A stretch of DNA of 64,000 bases from Streptomyces sp. ISL-10 (GTDB taxonomy: Bacteria; Actinomycetota; Actinomycetes; Streptomycetales; Streptomycetaceae): contig NZ_JAGGOJ010000007.1 in assembly GCF_018614575.1 (NCBI RefSeq), forward strand, positions 310,001-374,000. The letters are read 5' to 3'. A model generated the notes under the pieces. That model was not told where the DNA came from, did no database searches, and was given only the letters and a program-made list of their open reading frames with translations. This document shows, piece by piece, positions 54,463 to 64,000 of the stretch (its first letter is position 1; each line of letters starts with the position of its first letter). The translations under genes were made by a program, and so were the position numbers.

Positions 54463-55323
54463 TCAGAGAACCTTCCCGGTCGGGGCGTCGGCGTACGCCT
54501 CGTCCTCCTCGGCCGGTGGTCTGCGCAGCAGCGCGATCGAGCCGGAGACGGTGGTGGCCTTGAGCCTGCCGGTGCCCGCGCCGAGGGTCCCGGTGATCTG
54601 CCTGGCGCCCCACTGGCCGTTGACGCGCAGGTCGTGGAAGGCGTTGGACACGGCGCCGCTCGCGGTGTTGGCCTCGACCCGGGCGTCGGCGGGGTGGGGC
54701 AGCCGGATGGCGACCTCGCCCGAGACGGTGGTCAGCGTGATGTCGGTCGGTCCGCCGGCGGCGTCGACGTCGATGACCATGTCCCCGCTGACGGAGTCCG
54801 CCCGCACGGAGCGGCCCGAGCCGGCGATGACGGTGAGGTCGCCGGAGACGGAGTTGTAGCGCAGGTCGCCGCTGAGCGACTGGGCCTCAAGATTGCCGGA
54901 GACGGTGTCGGCGCGGACGGCGCCGGAGAGCCCGACGAGGATGGTGTCCCCCGTGACCCCCCGGACGACGGCGGGGCCCTGGATGCCGGAGACGACGGCG
55001 TTCGCCCCGACGACGCCGACCTCGACGGCGGCCTCGGCGGGCACGGCGAGGGAGACGACCGCGCTGCGGTGCCAGCCCTTGCGGTCGAGCCACTTGAGGA
55101 AGCCCTTCCAGGGCAGGTCCTGGTAGGCGACGGTGAGGGTGGAGCCGTTCCTGGTGACGAGGAGCGGGGGGCCCTCGACCTCGGACACCTCGAGGCGTGT
55201 GGAACCTTCGTCGGTCCCGACGATGTTGACCGTTCCGTTGACGATGCGGACGCTGAGCGTCGTGACCGGGTCGTCGAAGGTGAGCTTCCGGGACTCGGCG
55301 ACTTCCCATGTCGTTTCTGCCAT
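54463..55323 (-). CDS. DUF4097 beta-helix-like adhesin-family protein
   Basis: A 286-residue soluble protein of the DUF4097 (YvlB-like) family. The N-terminal part (ESRKLTFDDPVTTLSVRIVN) leads into short repeated strands with the pattern V-SG-L: ADTVSGNLEAQSLSGDLRY and NSVSGDLTV, forming a right-handed beta-helix. There is no signal peptide. Similar genes are often paired with PadR regulators and envelope-stress responses. ATG 55323 is chosen because GGAGG lies upstream, and because the longer frame contains the operator. Confidence 0.87.
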   Translation of the reverse strand: MAETTWEVAESRKLTFDDPVTTLSVRIVNGTVNIVGTDEGSTRLEVSEVEGPPLLVTRNGSTLTVAYQDLPWKGFLKWLDRKGWHRSAVVSLAVPAEAAVEVGVVGANAVVSGIQGPAVVRGVTGDTILVGLSGAVRADTVSGNLEAQSLSGDLRYNSVSGDLTVIAGSGRSVRADSVSGDMVIDVDAAGGPTDITLTTVSGEVAIRLPHPADARVEANTASGAVSNAFHDLRVNGQWGARQITGTLGAGTGRLKATTVSGSIALLRRPPAEEDEAYADAPTGKVL

Positions 55324-55357
55324 GGTGGTGACCTCCAAGGGCCGGCCGCGACGCAAC

Positions 55358-55390
55358 ATATCGCGTCTCCTGATGGACACGATATATCGC
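55358..55390. promoter_or_regulatory. Inverted repeat upstream of the DUF4097-padR operon (likely PadR operator)
   Basis: ATATCGCGTC and GACACGATAT form 10-bp arms (9 of 10 complementary) separated by 8 bp, and the second arm overlaps another palindrome, CGATATATCG. This AT-rich patch in GC-rich DNA, 35 bp before the start codon, fits a PadR operator. Confidence 0.7.
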
Positions 55391-55399
55391 GGTTTTCGG

Positions 55400-55836
55400 T
55401 TGTCAAGGGCCGAGGCGGCGTCGGCGGTGGGGGCGCTGCTGCCCCGGGGCTCGGGAATGGGGCCTACAGGGCCGGTGTCGGGGAGTGGGGCGAACCGCGG
55501 TCGTGCCCGCCCTCTCGTGGCGCGGGGCGCCACGGTCGCGGTGTGGGCGGGGTGGCCCGACGGCGCGGTTTCAGCGGGGCCGGGGGCGACGAGGCCGGGT
55601 AGCGGTGGGCGGCGTGGGCCGCGCACGCGGCCCTATGCGCCCGGAGTCAGCGGCGCATCGGAGGCGCGGTTCGGCATCTGCGGTGCCCCCGGGCCGCCAC
55701 CGCCACCGCCACCGCCAGAGCCGGGCCGGACGGCCCCGGCATCGGCGTCGTCTTATCCGGGTACGCCCTCGGGGCGCGCCATATCCGGACGCCCCGGGGT
55801 CCCCGCGTCAGCGGCATGTCCGGGCGGCAGCGCCGG
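55400..55836. other. Gene-poor spacer with a glycine/proline-type simple repeat
   Basis: No supported gene in about 440 bp. CCACCG hexamers repeat near 55696-55715. A minus-strand frame would encode a Gly-rich tail ending MPNRASDAPLTPGA, but it lacks a start and an upstream body. Confidence 0.5.
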
Positions 55837-56019
55837 TTACTCGTCGTCGTCCTCGTCGTCCAGGCGGGCCAGCCACGTCGCGAGGCGTTCGACCGGGACC
55901 TCGAAGTCCGGGTTGAGGTCCACGAACGTGCGCAGCTGCTCGGCCAGCCACTCGAACGTGACCTCTTCCTCGCCGCGCCGCTTCTCCAGTTCCTCGATGC
56001 CGCGGTCGGTGAAATACAA
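55837..56019 (-). CDS. DUF6104 small acidic protein
   Basis: A 60-residue protein beginning MYFTDRGIEELEKRRGEEEV and ending LDDEDDDE, highly conserved across Streptomyces and of unknown function. The start is a TTG at 56019, preceded by GGAG. It has no membrane segment or cysteine and is probably a helical, acidic cytosolic protein. It is transcribed away from the sucA terminator in the same direction. Confidence 0.82.
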   Translation of the reverse strand: MYFTDRGIEELEKRRGEEEVTFEWLAEQLRTFVDLNPDFEVPVERLATWLARLDDEDDDE

Positions 56020-56188
56020 GGGAGCACTCCGATGGGATCTGTGAAATGTGCTCTACCAGGATAGGAGCAGATGCCGACCGCCGACCGCCGTCGCCCTGCT
56101 GCCGGACAGGCGGGGGTGCGGCGTCCCCGTCCCAGCGACCTCCCGGGTCTTCGAGACCGAGCCCGGCTGACCCACGGCCGATACCGAG

Positions 56189-56231
56189 CGAGGCGGCCCG
56201 CCACCGATCGCATCGGTGGCGGGCCGCCTCG
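56189..56231 (-). terminator. Terminator after the 2-oxoglutarate dehydrogenase gene
   Basis: A perfect 20-bp stem with a 3-nt loop, starting 15 bp after the stop codon. Confidence 0.93.
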
Positions 56232-56246
56232 TCGTGCGGGAGCCGG

Positions 56247-59200
56247 TCAGGCGTCGAACACCTCGTTGACCAGCTGCTCCTGCTCCTGCTCGTGGCGCTT
56301 CTTCGAGCCCACGGCCGGGGACGAGGAGTGCGGCCGCGAGATGCGGCGCAGGCGCTCGCCGTGCGGGACGTCCGCGCCGACCGCCAGGTCCAGGTGGTCG
56401 ATCAGGTTGAGCGCGATGAACGGCCAGGCACCCTGGTTCGCCGGCTCCTCCTGCGTCCACAGGTACTTCTCGGCGTTCGGGAACTTCGCGATCTCGGCCT
56501 GGAGCTCCGCACCCGGCAGCGGGTACAGGCGCTCCAGCCGGATGATCGCCGTGTCCGTGACACCGCGCTTCCTGCGCTCGGCGTCGAGGTCGTAGTAGAC
56601 CTTGCCGGCGCAGAAGACGACCTTGCGGACGGCCGCCGGGTCGACCGACTCGTCGCCGATCACCGGGCGGAAGCCGCCGGTGGTGAACTCCTCCGCCTTC
56701 GACGCCGCCGCCTTCAGACGCAGCATCGACTTCGGGGTGAAGACGATCAGCGGCTTGTGGTGCGGGTTGTGGACCTGCCAGCGCAGCAGGTGGAAGTAGT
56801 TCGACGGCAGGGTCGGCATCGCGACCGTCATGTTGTCCTGCGCGCACATCTGCAGGAAGCGCTCGGGGCGCGCGGAGCTGTGGTCCGGGCCCTGGCCCTC
56901 GTAGCCGTGCGGCAGCAGCAGCGTGACGCCGGAGTGCTGGCCCCACTTCTGCTCGGCCGAGGAGATGAACTCGTCGACGACGGTCTGCGCGCCGTTGACG
57001 AAGTCACCGAACTGCGCCTCCCACATGACCAGCGATTCCGGGCGGGCCAGCGAGTAGCCGTACTCGAAGCCCATCGCCGCGTACTCGCTGAGCAGCGAGT
57101 CGTAGACGTTGTAACGGGCCTGGTCCTCGGTCAGGTAGAGCAGCGGGGTGTAGTCCTCGCCGGTCCGCTGGTCCACCAGCACCGCGTGGCGCTGGCCGAA
57201 CGTACCGCGGCGGGTGTCCTGGCCGGACAGCCGGACCGGGACGCCCTCCATCAGCAGCGAGCCGATGGCCAGCGTCTCGCCCATGCCCCAGTCGATCGTG
57301 CCGTCCTCGACGGAGGCCGCGCGGCGCTGCATCTGCGGCATCAGGCGCGGGTGCACCGTGATGTGGTCGGGGATGTTGACCTGGGACTCGGCGATCCGCT
57401 TGACGACCTCCTGGGAGACCGCCGTGTTCACCGCGACCGGGAACTCGGCCTGCACGGCAGGGACATGCTCCGGCACCGGGTGGCTGGTGGCCTCGCGGAC
57501 CTCCGCGAACACCTTCTCCAGCTGGCCCTGGAAGTCCTGGAGCGCCTGTTCGGCCTCTTCCAGCGTGATGTCGCCGCGACCGATCAGCGACTCGGTGTAC
57601 AGCTTGCGCACCGAGCGCTTCTTGTCGATCAGGTTGTACATCTGCGGGTTGGTGAACTGCGGGTTGTCGCCCTCGTTGTGACCGCGGCGGCGGTAGCAGA
57701 TGAGGTCGATCACGACGTCCTTGTTGAACGCCTGGCGGAACTCGAAGGCGAGCCGCGCGACGCGGACCACGGCCTCCGGGTCGTCGCCGTTCACGTGGAA
57801 GATCGGCGCCTCGATCATGCGGGCCACGTCGGTCGCGTACATCGACGAACGCGACGACTCCGGGGCGGCGGTGAAGCCGACCTGGTTGTTGATGACGATG
57901 TGGACCGTGCCGCCGGTGCGGTAACCGCGCAGCTGCGACATGTTCAGGGTCTCGGCGACGACACCCTGGCCGGCGAAGGCCGCGTCACCGTGCAGGGCGA
58001 CCGGCAGGACGGTGAAGTCCGTGCCGCCCTTGTTGATGACGTCCTGCTTGGCGCGGGAGACACCCTCGAGGACCGGGTCGACGGCCTCCAGGTGGGAGGG
58101 GTTGGCGACCAGCGAGACCTTGATCTGCTCGCCGTCGAGGCCGGTGAACGTGCCCTCGGCGCCCAGGTGGTACTTCACGTCGCCGGAGCCGTGCATCGAC
58201 TTCGGGTCGAGGTTGCCCTCGAACTCGCGGAAGATCTGCGCGTACGACTTGCCGACGATGTTCGCCAGCACGTTCAGGCGGCCGCGGTGGGCCATGCCGA
58301 TGACGACCTCGTCCAGGCGCGACTCGGCGGCCGAGTCGATGACCGCGTCGAGCAGCGGGATGACGGACTCGCCGCCCTCCAGGGAGAACCGCTTCTGACC
58401 GACGTACTTGGTCTGGAGGAAGGTCTCGAAGGCCTCCGCAGCGTTCAGCCGGCGCAGGATGCGCAGCTGCTCCTCGCGCTCCGGCTTGTGGTGCGGGCGC
58501 TCCACCCGGTCCTGCAGCCACTTGCGCTGCTTCGGGTCCTGGATGTGCATGAACTCGATGCCGGTGGTGCGGCAGTACGACTCGCGCAGCACGCCCAGGA
58601 TGTCGCGCAGCTTCATCATCGACTTGCCGGCGAAGCCGCCGACGGCGAACTCGCGCTCCAGGTCCCACAGGGTGAGGCCGTGCTCGGTGATGTCCAGGTC
58701 GGGGTGCTTGCGCTGGCGGTACTCCAGCGGGTCGGTGTCGGCCATGACATGGCCGCGGACCCGGTAGGAGTGGATCAGCTCGAAGACGCGCGCGGCCTTG
58801 GTGACGTCGTCGTCGTGGGAGGCGTCGATGTCCTTGAGCCAGCGGACCGGCTCGTAGGGGATGCGCAGCGACTCGAAGATCTCGTCGTAGAAGCCCTCCT
58901 CGCCGAGGAGGAAGTTGGCGACGATCCGCAGGAACTCGCCCGACGCGGCACCCTGGATGACGCGGTGGTCGTACGTGCTCGTGAGGGTCATCACCTTGGA
59001 GATGCCCAGCTTGTTCAGGGTGTCCTGCGACGTGCCCTGGAACTCGGCCGGGTAGTCCATGGAGCCGACGCCCATGATGACCGACTGCCCGGGCATCAGA
59101 CGCGGCACGGAGTGAACGGTGCCGAGGCCGCCGGGGTTGGTCAGCGAGACGGTGACGCCGGTGAAGTCGTCCATCGTCAGCTTGTTGTTGCGGGCGCGGC

Positions 59201-60065
59201 GGACGATGTCCTCGTAGGCCTGCCAGAACTCGAAGAAGTTCAGCGTCTCGGCCTTCTTGATGCCCGCGACGACCAGCTGGCGGTCGCCGTTGGGCTTCAC
59301 CAGGTCGATGGCCAGACCGAAGTTGACGTGGTCCGGCTTGACCAGGGTCGGCTTGCCGTCCTTCTCCGCGTAGCTCCAGTTCATCGACGGCATGGCCTTG
59401 ATGGCCTGCACCATCGCGTAGCCGATGAGGTGGGTGAAGGAGATCTTCCCGCCCCGGGCCCGCTTGAGGTGGTTGTTGATGACGATGCGGTTGTCGAACA
59501 GCAGCTTCACCGGGACGGCGCGCACGGACGTGGCCGTGGGCACCTCCAGCGAGGCGTTCATGTTCTTCGCGACCGCGGCGGCCGGGCCGCGCAGCGTGAG
59601 GAGCTCGGGCCCGGCGGGGGCCTCGGTCTCCGGCGCGGCGGCGGGCTTGGCGGCTGCGGCGGGCTTCGCCGGGGCGGCCTTCGGCGCCGGGGCCGCGGGC
59701 TGGGCCGGAGCGGCCGGGGCCGGGGCGGCCTGCGCGGGAGCGGCGGGCTGGGCAGCGGGCTTCGCCGGGGCGGCGGAGGCGGCCTGTGCGGGTGCCGCCT
59801 CCTGCGCGGCCGGCGCGCTCGGGGTCGTGGTGGGGGCCGCGGCGGCTGCCGCCGACTTGTCCTTGTCCGCCGCGCCGGCAGCGCCCGGCTTGTAGTCGGC
59901 GAAGAAGTCCCACCAGGCGCGATCGACCGAATTCGGGTCCTGGAGGTACTGCTGGTAGATCTCGTCGACGAGCCACTCATTGGCTCCGAACGCGGCGGCA
60001 GGGTTTTGGCCCTGCTTGCCTTGGTCGGTCGAGATGCTCGAGTTACTGGGGGACTGAGACGACAC
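56247..60065 (-). CDS. kgd: Multifunctional 2-oxoglutarate dehydrogenase E1/E2 (2-oxoglutarate decarboxylase)
   Basis: A 1272-residue TCA-cycle enzyme of the actinobacterial fused type. A short E1-specific N terminus ([20 protein letters not shown]) is followed by an Ala/Pro-rich linker (about residues 60-145). Next comes an E2 acyltransferase domain lacking lipoyl modules ([33 protein letters not shown]). The large thiamine-diphosphate E1 domain completes it ([39 protein letters not shown]). It turns 2-oxoglutarate into succinyl-CoA or succinate semialdehyde, and GarA-type proteins regulate it. The GTG at 60065 ([10 protein letters not shown]) is chosen over the upstream frame to 60092. Confidence 0.95.
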   Translation of the reverse strand: MSSQSPSNSSISTDQGKQGQNPAAAFGANEWLVDEIYQQYLQDPNSVDRAWWDFFADYKPGAAGAADKDKSAAAAAAPTTTPSAPAAQEAAPAQAASAAPAKPAAQPAAPAQAAPAPAAPAQPAAPAPKAAPAKPAAAAKPAAAPETEAPAGPELLTLRGPAAAVAKNMNASLEVPTATSVRAVPVKLLFDNRIVINNHLKRARGGKISFTHLIGYAMVQAIKAMPSMNWSYAEKDGKPTLVKPDHVNFGLAIDLVKPNGDRQLVVAGIKKAETLNFFEFWQAYEDIVRRARNNKLTMDDFTGVTVSLTNPGGLGTVHSVPRLMPGQSVIMGVGSMDYPAEFQGTSQDTLNKLGISKVMTLTSTYDHRVIQGAASGEFLRIVANFLLGEEGFYDEIFESLRIPYEPVRWLKDIDASHDDDVTKAARVFELIHSYRVRGHVMADTDPLEYRQRKHPDLDITEHGLTLWDLEREFAVGGFAGKSMMKLRDILGVLRESYCRTTGIEFMHIQDPKQRKWLQDRVERPHHKPEREEQLRILRRLNAAEAFETFLQTKYVGQKRFSLEGGESVIPLLDAVIDSAAESRLDEVVIGMAHRGRLNVLANIVGKSYAQIFREFEGNLDPKSMHGSGDVKYHLGAEGTFTGLDGEQIKVSLVANPSHLEAVDPVLEGVSRAKQDVINKGGTDFTVLPVALHGDAAFAGQGVVAETLNMSQLRGYRTGGTVHIVINNQVGFTAAPESSRSSMYATDVARMIEAPIFHVNGDDPEAVVRVARLAFEFRQAFNKDVVIDLICYRRRGHNEGDNPQFTNPQMYNLIDKKRSVRKLYTESLIGRGDITLEEAEQALQDFQGQLEKVFAEVREATSHPVPEHVPAVQAEFPVAVNTAVSQEVVKRIAESQVNIPDHITVHPRLMPQMQRRAASVEDGTIDWGMGETLAIGSLLMEGVPVRLSGQDTRRGTFGQRHAVLVDQRTGEDYTPLLYLTEDQARYNVYDSLLSEYAAMGFEYGYSLARPESLVMWEAQFGDFVNGAQTVVDEFISSAEQKWGQHSGVTLLLPHGYEGQGPDHSSARPERFLQMCAQDNMTVAMPTLPSNYFHLLRWQVHNPHHKPLIVFTPKSMLRLKAAASKAEEFTTGGFRPVIGDESVDPAAVRKVVFCAGKVYYDLDAERRKRGVTDTAIIRLERLYPLPGAELQAEIAKFPNAEKYLWTQEEPANQGAWPFIALNLIDHLDLAVGADVPHGERLRRISRPHSSSPAVGSKKRHEQEQEQLVNEVFDA

Positions 60066-60344
60066 GGCGAGAACCGCCCTCTTCCGCTTCACAAGGTGAT
60101 GGACAGCGGAAATAAAGGCTACGCCTCCCTGGCCGGGAGGTGCAGGCCGGGCGGGTCATCGTCGTGCAAGTCACACCGAAAGGCGGGTTTCGGGGTTGTG
60201 AATGGCGGGAAACAGGCGAAGTTCCGCTTCTGTGAGGATAGGCCTCATCGCGGCTGCAGCCCTGTGGCCTGCAGTCTTTCGCTCCTCCGGAACAAGCCCT
60301 GCCCGCATACACGCAGAACAAGCCCCTCCGGTTCGAACCCTACG

Positions 60345-61448
60345 TCAACCTCTCGGTGACGGGATCCCCGGCAGAGTGACGCGGATCCGGCAGCCCCGGG
60401 CGGATTCGGCCACTCCGATGTGGCCGCCGTGCAGATCCACCGCCCAGCGTGCGATCGCCAGCCCCAGCCCCGTACCGCCGTCGCTGCCCGGACCGTGCGG
60501 TGAGGCGACCTGGCCCCGGTTGAACCGCTCGAAGACCCGGTGACGCTCCTGCTCCGGGATGCCGGGCCCCTCGTCGACCACTTCCAGGTCCAGCGACTCC
60601 CGGCCCTGGCCGCGCCTGGCCCGTACCGTCACGCGGCCGTGCGGCGGCGAGTGCTTCACCGCGTTGTCGATGAGGTTCGCCACCACCTGGTGCAGCCGCT
60701 CGGCGTCCGCGTGCGCGGTCAGCTCCGGCGGAGAGACGTCCAGGTGCAGGTGGACGTCGGTACGGGTGTGGTGGCCGGAGCCGGAGGCGAGGCCCCGCTG
60801 GGACGATGCGAGATTCGCCTCCTTCAGCACACCGGACAGATAGGGCCACACCTCGAAGCGGCGGGCCTTGAGCGGCAGCACACCGTTGTCGAGCCGGGAC
60901 AGGTCCAGCAGCGTCTCCACGAGCCGGCTGAGGCGCTCGGTCTGCTTCAGCGCCGTGCGCATCGTCTCGGGATCGGCGGCGGAGACCCCGTCGACCACGT
61001 TCTCCAGCACGGCGCGCAGCGCCGCGATCGGGGTGCGCAGCTCGTGCGAGACATTGGCGACCAGCTCCTTGCGGTGCCGGTCCACCGCCTCCAGGTCGTC
61101 GGCCATGCGGTTGATCGTGGAGGCCAGGTCGCCCAGCTCGTCGCGGCGGTCGGCGCCGCGCACCCGGCGTGTGTAGTCCCCGTGCGATATCCCCTTGGCG
61201 ACCGTGTTCATCTCGTCCAGCGGCGCGGTCAGGCCGTGCGCCACGAACTGTGTGATCAGCAGGGTGGCGATGATCGTGAAGACGGTGATGAAGCGGATCT
61301 CGGTCTTGCTGTGGAAGGCCATCAGCAGCAGACCGGTCGTGATGAAGACCGAGACGACGACGAGCGTGCTGAGCTTGGTCTTGATCGAGATCGCGATGGA
61401 GGCGGCACCCAGCCGCCCGCGCATTCGGCCGCGGGGGCGCGGGGTCAT
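60345..61448 (-). CDS. Two-component sensor histidine kinase
   Basis: A 367-residue membrane kinase. Two helices lie near residues 24-44 and 52-72 with almost no extracellular loop between them. A HAMP domain follows at about 70-122, and HisKA has phosphoacceptor His135 in NVSHELRTPI. The HATPase part carries VANLIDNAVKHSP, DEGPGIPEQE and GGTGLGLAIA. The tiny external loop suggests it senses membrane state or an intramembrane signal. The ATG at 61448 overlaps the response-regulator stop (ATGA). Confidence 0.92.
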   Translation of the reverse strand: MTPRPRGRMRGRLGAASIAISIKTKLSTLVVVSVFITTGLLLMAFHSKTEIRFITVFTIIATLLITQFVAHGLTAPLDEMNTVAKGISHGDYTRRVRGADRRDELGDLASTINRMADDLEAVDRHRKELVANVSHELRTPIAALRAVLENVVDGVSAADPETMRTALKQTERLSRLVETLLDLSRLDNGVLPLKARRFEVWPYLSGVLKEANLASSQRGLASGSGHHTRTDVHLHLDVSPPELTAHADAERLHQVVANLIDNAVKHSPPHGRVTVRARRGQGRESLDLEVVDEGPGIPEQERHRVFERFNRGQVASPHGPGSDGGTGLGLAIARWAVDLHGGHIGVAESARGCRIRVTLPGIPSPRG

Positions 61449-62182
61449 GGCGCCGGCGTCTCCAGCGCGTACCCGACGCCATGGACCGTGCGGATCCGCT
61501 CGGCGCCGATCTTCCGGCGCAGCGCCTTGATGTGGCTGTCGACGGTGCGGGTGCCGGATGCGTCCGCCCAGTCCCACACCTCGGCCAGCAGCTGCTCACG
61601 CGAGAGCACCGCACGCGGGGTGTTCGCCAGGCACACCAGCAGATCGAACTCGGTGGGGGTGAGATGCACGTCCTCGGCCCGTACCCGCACCCGGCGCTGC
61701 GCGTGGTCGATCTCCAGCTCGCCCAGGCGGAGGATGCCGCTGCGCGGCGTGACCGCGGCGAGCGCCGCGCGCTCCACGCGACGCAGCAGCACGTGCACCC
61801 GGGCGGCCAGCTCGCGCATCGAGAAAGGCTTCGTCATGTAGTCGTCCGCGCCGACGCCGAGACCGACCAGCATGTCCGTCTCGTCGTCACGGGCGGTGAG
61901 CATCAGCACCGGCACCGGACGCTGTGCCTGAACCCGCCGGCAGACCTCCAGGCCGTCGAAGCCCGGCAGCATCACGTCCAGGACCATCAGATCGGGCTGC
62001 CACGCCTCGGCGGCGTCCACGGCCGCGGGGCCGTCGAGGGCCGTCTGGACCAGGAAGCCCTCGGCCCGCAGCCGGGCGGCGATGGCGTCCACGATCGTGG
62101 CGTCGTCCTCGACGACCAGCACCCGGCGCTGGGCCCCGGGGGTGGCCGCGACCCCGTTGTGCGTGGTGTGTGTCTGCTCCAT
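61445..62182 (-). CDS. OmpR-family response regulator
   Basis: A 245-residue regulator. The receiver domain has acidic residues in VVEDDATIV, phosphoacceptor Asp69 in VLDVMLPGFDG, and Lys in MTKPFSMREL. The C-terminal winged helix is at about 145-240 (LTPTEFDLLVCLANTPRAVL; TVDSHIKALRRKIG; VHGVGYAL). It is coupled by a 4-bp overlap to the kinase that follows. The regulon is unknown. Confidence 0.93.
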   Translation of the reverse strand: MEQTHTTHNGVAATPGAQRRVLVVEDDATIVDAIAARLRAEGFLVQTALDGPAAVDAAEAWQPDLMVLDVMLPGFDGLEVCRRVQAQRPVPVLMLTARDDETDMLVGLGVGADDYMTKPFSMRELAARVHVLLRRVERAALAAVTPRSGILRLGELEIDHAQRRVRVRAEDVHLTPTEFDLLVCLANTPRAVLSREQLLAEVWDWADASGTRTVDSHIKALRRKIGAERIRTVHGVGYALETPAP

Positions 62183-62284
62183 CGCCCCGCCCCTGTACCT
62201 GTTTCACCGCTAGCTGCACGGAATCCGGATCGAGGTAGATCCCGTGTGTGTCCCAGCAGCGTAAGGGCATCGAAGGGGTCCCGG

Positions 62285-62980
62285 CTACGCAGGGCGAACA
62301 GCGAGGTGGACCACGTCCGGTACTCCTCGGGCAAGGCGGATCTCTTCGGTTCTTACCCCGGTGAATCCGGCATTCCGCAACGCATCCTCGAATGCGGCGG
62401 AGGGCTGTGCGGACCACACGGCGAGTACGCCCCCGGGCCTCAACGCCCCCTGACAGGCGGCGAGTCCGGCAGGGGAGTACAGCTCGCCGTTGTCCTCGGT
62501 GACCGTCCAGTCGGGCCCGTTGTCGATGTCCAGACACAGTGCGTCGTACTGGTCGTCCGTGGTCCGCAGATATGTCACGAGGTTCGTGTGAAGGATCACG
62601 CAGCGTGGATCGGCGAGGGCCTCACCGGAGATCGCGGCGAGCGGCCCCGACCGGTGCCAGTCGATGATCGCCTGCTCGCGCTCGACGACCGCGATCCGCC
62701 GCCAGGCCCTGTTCGCGGCGGCGCGGGCCAGGGAGAAACCGACCCCGAGACCGCCGATGAGGACACTGGGCGCGACGTTGCCGGTGGTCACGGCGTCGTA
62801 CGCGGCGTCGATCAGCAGCCGCTCGGAGCGCCCGTCGGAGGTGTCCATCAGGAAGCACCCGTTGGCGATGATCTCGTGCACCGCCGCGTCTCCGTCACCA
62901 CGTCTGCGCAGCACGACCTCCCCGTAGGGCCCCATGCGCCGGTCCAGGGTGACGGTGGCGTCGCTGACGGGGAACGGCAT
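62285..62980 (-). CDS. Spermidine-synthase-like methyltransferase-fold protein
   Basis: A 231-residue Rossmann protein of the spermine/spermidine synthase superfamily. The nucleotide loop is VLIGGLGVGFSLARAAA near residue 72, VVEREQAIIDWHRS follows, and YDALCLDIDNGPDW supplies the catalytic-region Asp. It lacks the amino-donor-binding features of true polyamine synthases, so the substrate is open. It starts at ATG 62980. No gene is visible in the roughly 230-bp spacer before it. Confidence 0.82.
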   Translation of the reverse strand: MPFPVSDATVTLDRRMGPYGEVVLRRRGDGDAAVHEIIANGCFLMDTSDGRSERLLIDAAYDAVTTGNVAPSVLIGGLGVGFSLARAAANRAWRRIAVVEREQAIIDWHRSGPLAAISGEALADPRCVILHTNLVTYLRTTDDQYDALCLDIDNGPDWTVTEDNGELYSPAGLAACQGALRPGGVLAVWSAQPSAAFEDALRNAGFTGVRTEEIRLARGVPDVVHLAVRPA

Positions 62981-63211
62981 CGTGGTGACCTCCGGACGGC
63001 GGGCGAATGACGACAGGGATCACCGCCATTTTGTCGGGCCGCCGGGGGCGGGACAAACCTGTTTCGGGTCGCCCCGGGGCCCCGTTGCGGCCGGGCCCCG
63101 GCCCCGCGGGCGGGAGGCGCCGGGTTGCGGCCGGCGCGGGTGGTGGGACCGCGTCCGCGGCGGTTACCCGGCCGCGGGCCCGGCCGCACCTGGGGTCGGC
63201 CGGGGCGGCGG

Positions 63212-63817
63212 TCAGGCGGGGCCGCGGCAGGCGTGGAGGGTGACGCCGAGCACGAAGGCGGCGAGGGCCGTCGCCCACGCGCCGGGCAGGTCTCCGGGCT
63301 GCATCGGCCAGGCCCAGACCTGCGCCGCACCGCCGTGCGCCCTGGGCGCGCCCAGATAGACCGCGCTGAGGTAGGCGAACGCGGGCAGCCAGCTGAGGCG
63401 CGCGCCGATCACGGCGGACGCGGCCGCCGTGACCCCGACGGCCCCCAGGATGTTGCGGACCATGGCCGCAGGGCCGAACGTGCCGTCGTCGAAGATGACC
63501 GCGAGCGCGAGCAGCGCCGAGGCGAAGGCCGTGAGACCGGCCGACTGGACGAGACGCCTCGGCCACCAGGGGCGTACCGCGGCACGCTCCAGTTCCTGCA
63601 TCGGTGTGTGCAGGCCCGTGCCGATCACCGCGGCGGCCATCAGAGGGGCGAGCGCGACCACCGGGACGAGACGTCCGGGATCGAGATGGGCGTCCAGCCC
63701 GTACGCCGCCCAGACCGCCAGCACGGCGACGGCGGCCAGCGAGGCGAGGGCGAGCGGGACGGCGCGCGAGCGCGCGAGCAGGAGCGCTCCGGCCGGGCGG
63801 GAGCAGAAGGCGGTCAC
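63212..63817 (-). CDS. Membrane protein, function unknown (ABC-2-like)
   Basis: A 201-residue protein with about six hydrophobic segments (PLALASLAAVAVLAVWAAYG; VVALAPLMAAAVIGTGLHT; FASALLALAVIF; ILGAVGVTAAASAVIGA; WATALAAFVLGVTLHAC). The pattern resembles small actinobacterial ABC-2-type export permeases, but no firm family is recognisable. The GTG at 63817 overlaps the stop of the upstream gene by 4 bp, so the two are coupled. Confidence 0.72.
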   Translation of the reverse strand: MTAFCSRPAGALLLARSRAVPLALASLAAVAVLAVWAAYGLDAHLDPGRLVPVVALAPLMAAAVIGTGLHTPMQELERAAVRPWWPRRLVQSAGLTAFASALLALAVIFDDGTFGPAAMVRNILGAVGVTAAASAVIGARLSWLPAFAYLSAVYLGAPRAHGGAAQVWAWPMQPGDLPGAWATALAAFVLGVTLHACRGPA

Positions 63818-64000
63818 AGGACCGGCACCTCCTTCGGATCGCAGTTGTGGACGGTGGCGAAGTAGCGGGACAGCCAGTCGCGGCGGGCGTCGTCCGGCAT
63901 GGCGGCCAAGCGGGCCCGGGCCGCCCGGTCCGCCCCGACACGCGCGATCGCGACCTCGTCGCCCGCCTCACCGGCCAACTCCAAGATGTCCCGCTCGCCG
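63814..64000 (-). CDS. Hypothetical protein, C-terminal part
   Basis: The last 61 codons of a gene running in from the right edge: an acidic/Ala-rich helical region, then MPDDARRDWLSRYFATVHNC and DPKEVPVL before the stop. Too little is present to name a family. The stop overlaps the start of the membrane protein (GTGA), so it belongs to the same operon, and the pair may encode a transport or export unit. Confidence 0.65.
   Translation of the reverse strand, partial: GERDILELAGEAGDEVAIARVGADRAARARLAAMPDDARRDWLSRYFATVHNCDPKEVPVL

Noticed and set aside
55647..56213. 188-codon Gly/Arg-rich minus-strand frame
   Set aside because: Overlaps the well-conserved DUF6104 gene in another frame, and its body is Arg/Ser low complexity.
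56046..60359. 1437-codon plus-strand frame opposite the 2-oxoglutarate dehydrogenase
   Set aside because: Antisense shadow typical of high-GC codon bias; Leu/Arg/Asp/Val-rich with no domain.

Overview
The window is high-GC actinobacterial chromosome and almost certainly comes from a Streptomyces. Diagnostic content includes the sigR-rsrA thiol-stress pair, the dasR/dasABC chitobiose locus with DasR operators, a WhiB-like regulator, the nickel superoxide dismutase pair sodN/sodX, a sigH-type sigma factor with its anti-sigma partner, a fused mycobacterial-type 2-oxoglutarate dehydrogenase/decarboxylase, many GTG/TTG starts, and several genes whose -10 hexamer lies 6-7 nt before the start codon (probable leaderless mRNAs). 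From memory, the gene order is close to the S. coelicolor core around SCO5208-SCO5285. I see no insertion sequence, prophage, CRISPR array, tRNA or rRNA.

Layout. (1) 1-6.7 kb: the start of hisN, a TetR regulator facing an SMR exporter, rsgA-aroA, an M50 membrane peptidase divergent from an SRAP (DUF159) gene, and a small hydrolase. (2) 6.7-12.7 kb: sigR-rsrA behind an autoregulatory SigR promoter, two translationally coupled membrane HD/HD-GYP proteins, a TPR protein and peptide deformylase. (3) 12.8-17.4 kb: a secreted M15 carboxypeptidase, then nrdAB under a cobalamin riboswitch and a pair of NrdR-like boxes. (4) 17.4-19.4 kb: a DUF3311 protein and an MctP-like symporter. (5) 19.6-25.9 kb: dasR divergent from dasA-dasB-dasC and a GH3 hexosaminidase, with two dre sites between dasR and dasA and a third, orphan one after the cluster. 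(6) 25.9-31.7 kb: a PdtaS-like kinase, wblE with a CRP-like site, a diacylglycerol-kinase-like gene, and ushX-sigH. (7) 31.7-39.3 kb: a CPA1 antiporter, a PLP enzyme, a family 2B (EshA-type) encapsulin followed by a polyprenyl diphosphate synthase, a RibD/DHFR-type protein, two small leaderless genes and a LysR remnant. (8) 39.3-48 kb: argG, sodN/sodX, a CGNR regulator, a methyltransferase, a polar amino-acid ABC importer and malic enzyme. (9) 48-56 kb: an alcohol dehydrogenase, a frameshifted GH5 glycosidase, an unusual 918-residue membrane protein with an extracellular periplasmic-binding-protein fold, a DUF4097-PadR operon and a DUF6104 protein. (10) 56-64 kb: the 2-oxoglutarate dehydrogenase/decarboxylase, a two-component system, a spermidine-synthase-like protein and the 3' end of a membrane operon.

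Themes. Aminosugar sensing and uptake (das) is complete, but nagB does not follow it here. Redox and metal stress (sigR, sodN, nrdAB) carries RNA-level control: a riboswitch on nrdAB and a probable sRNA in the sodN 3' UTR. Most convergent gene pairs share perfect 14-19 bp hairpins acting as bidirectional terminators. The most noteworthy possible systems are the encapsulin/prenyl-synthase pair and the fused receptor at 50.6-53.4 kb.
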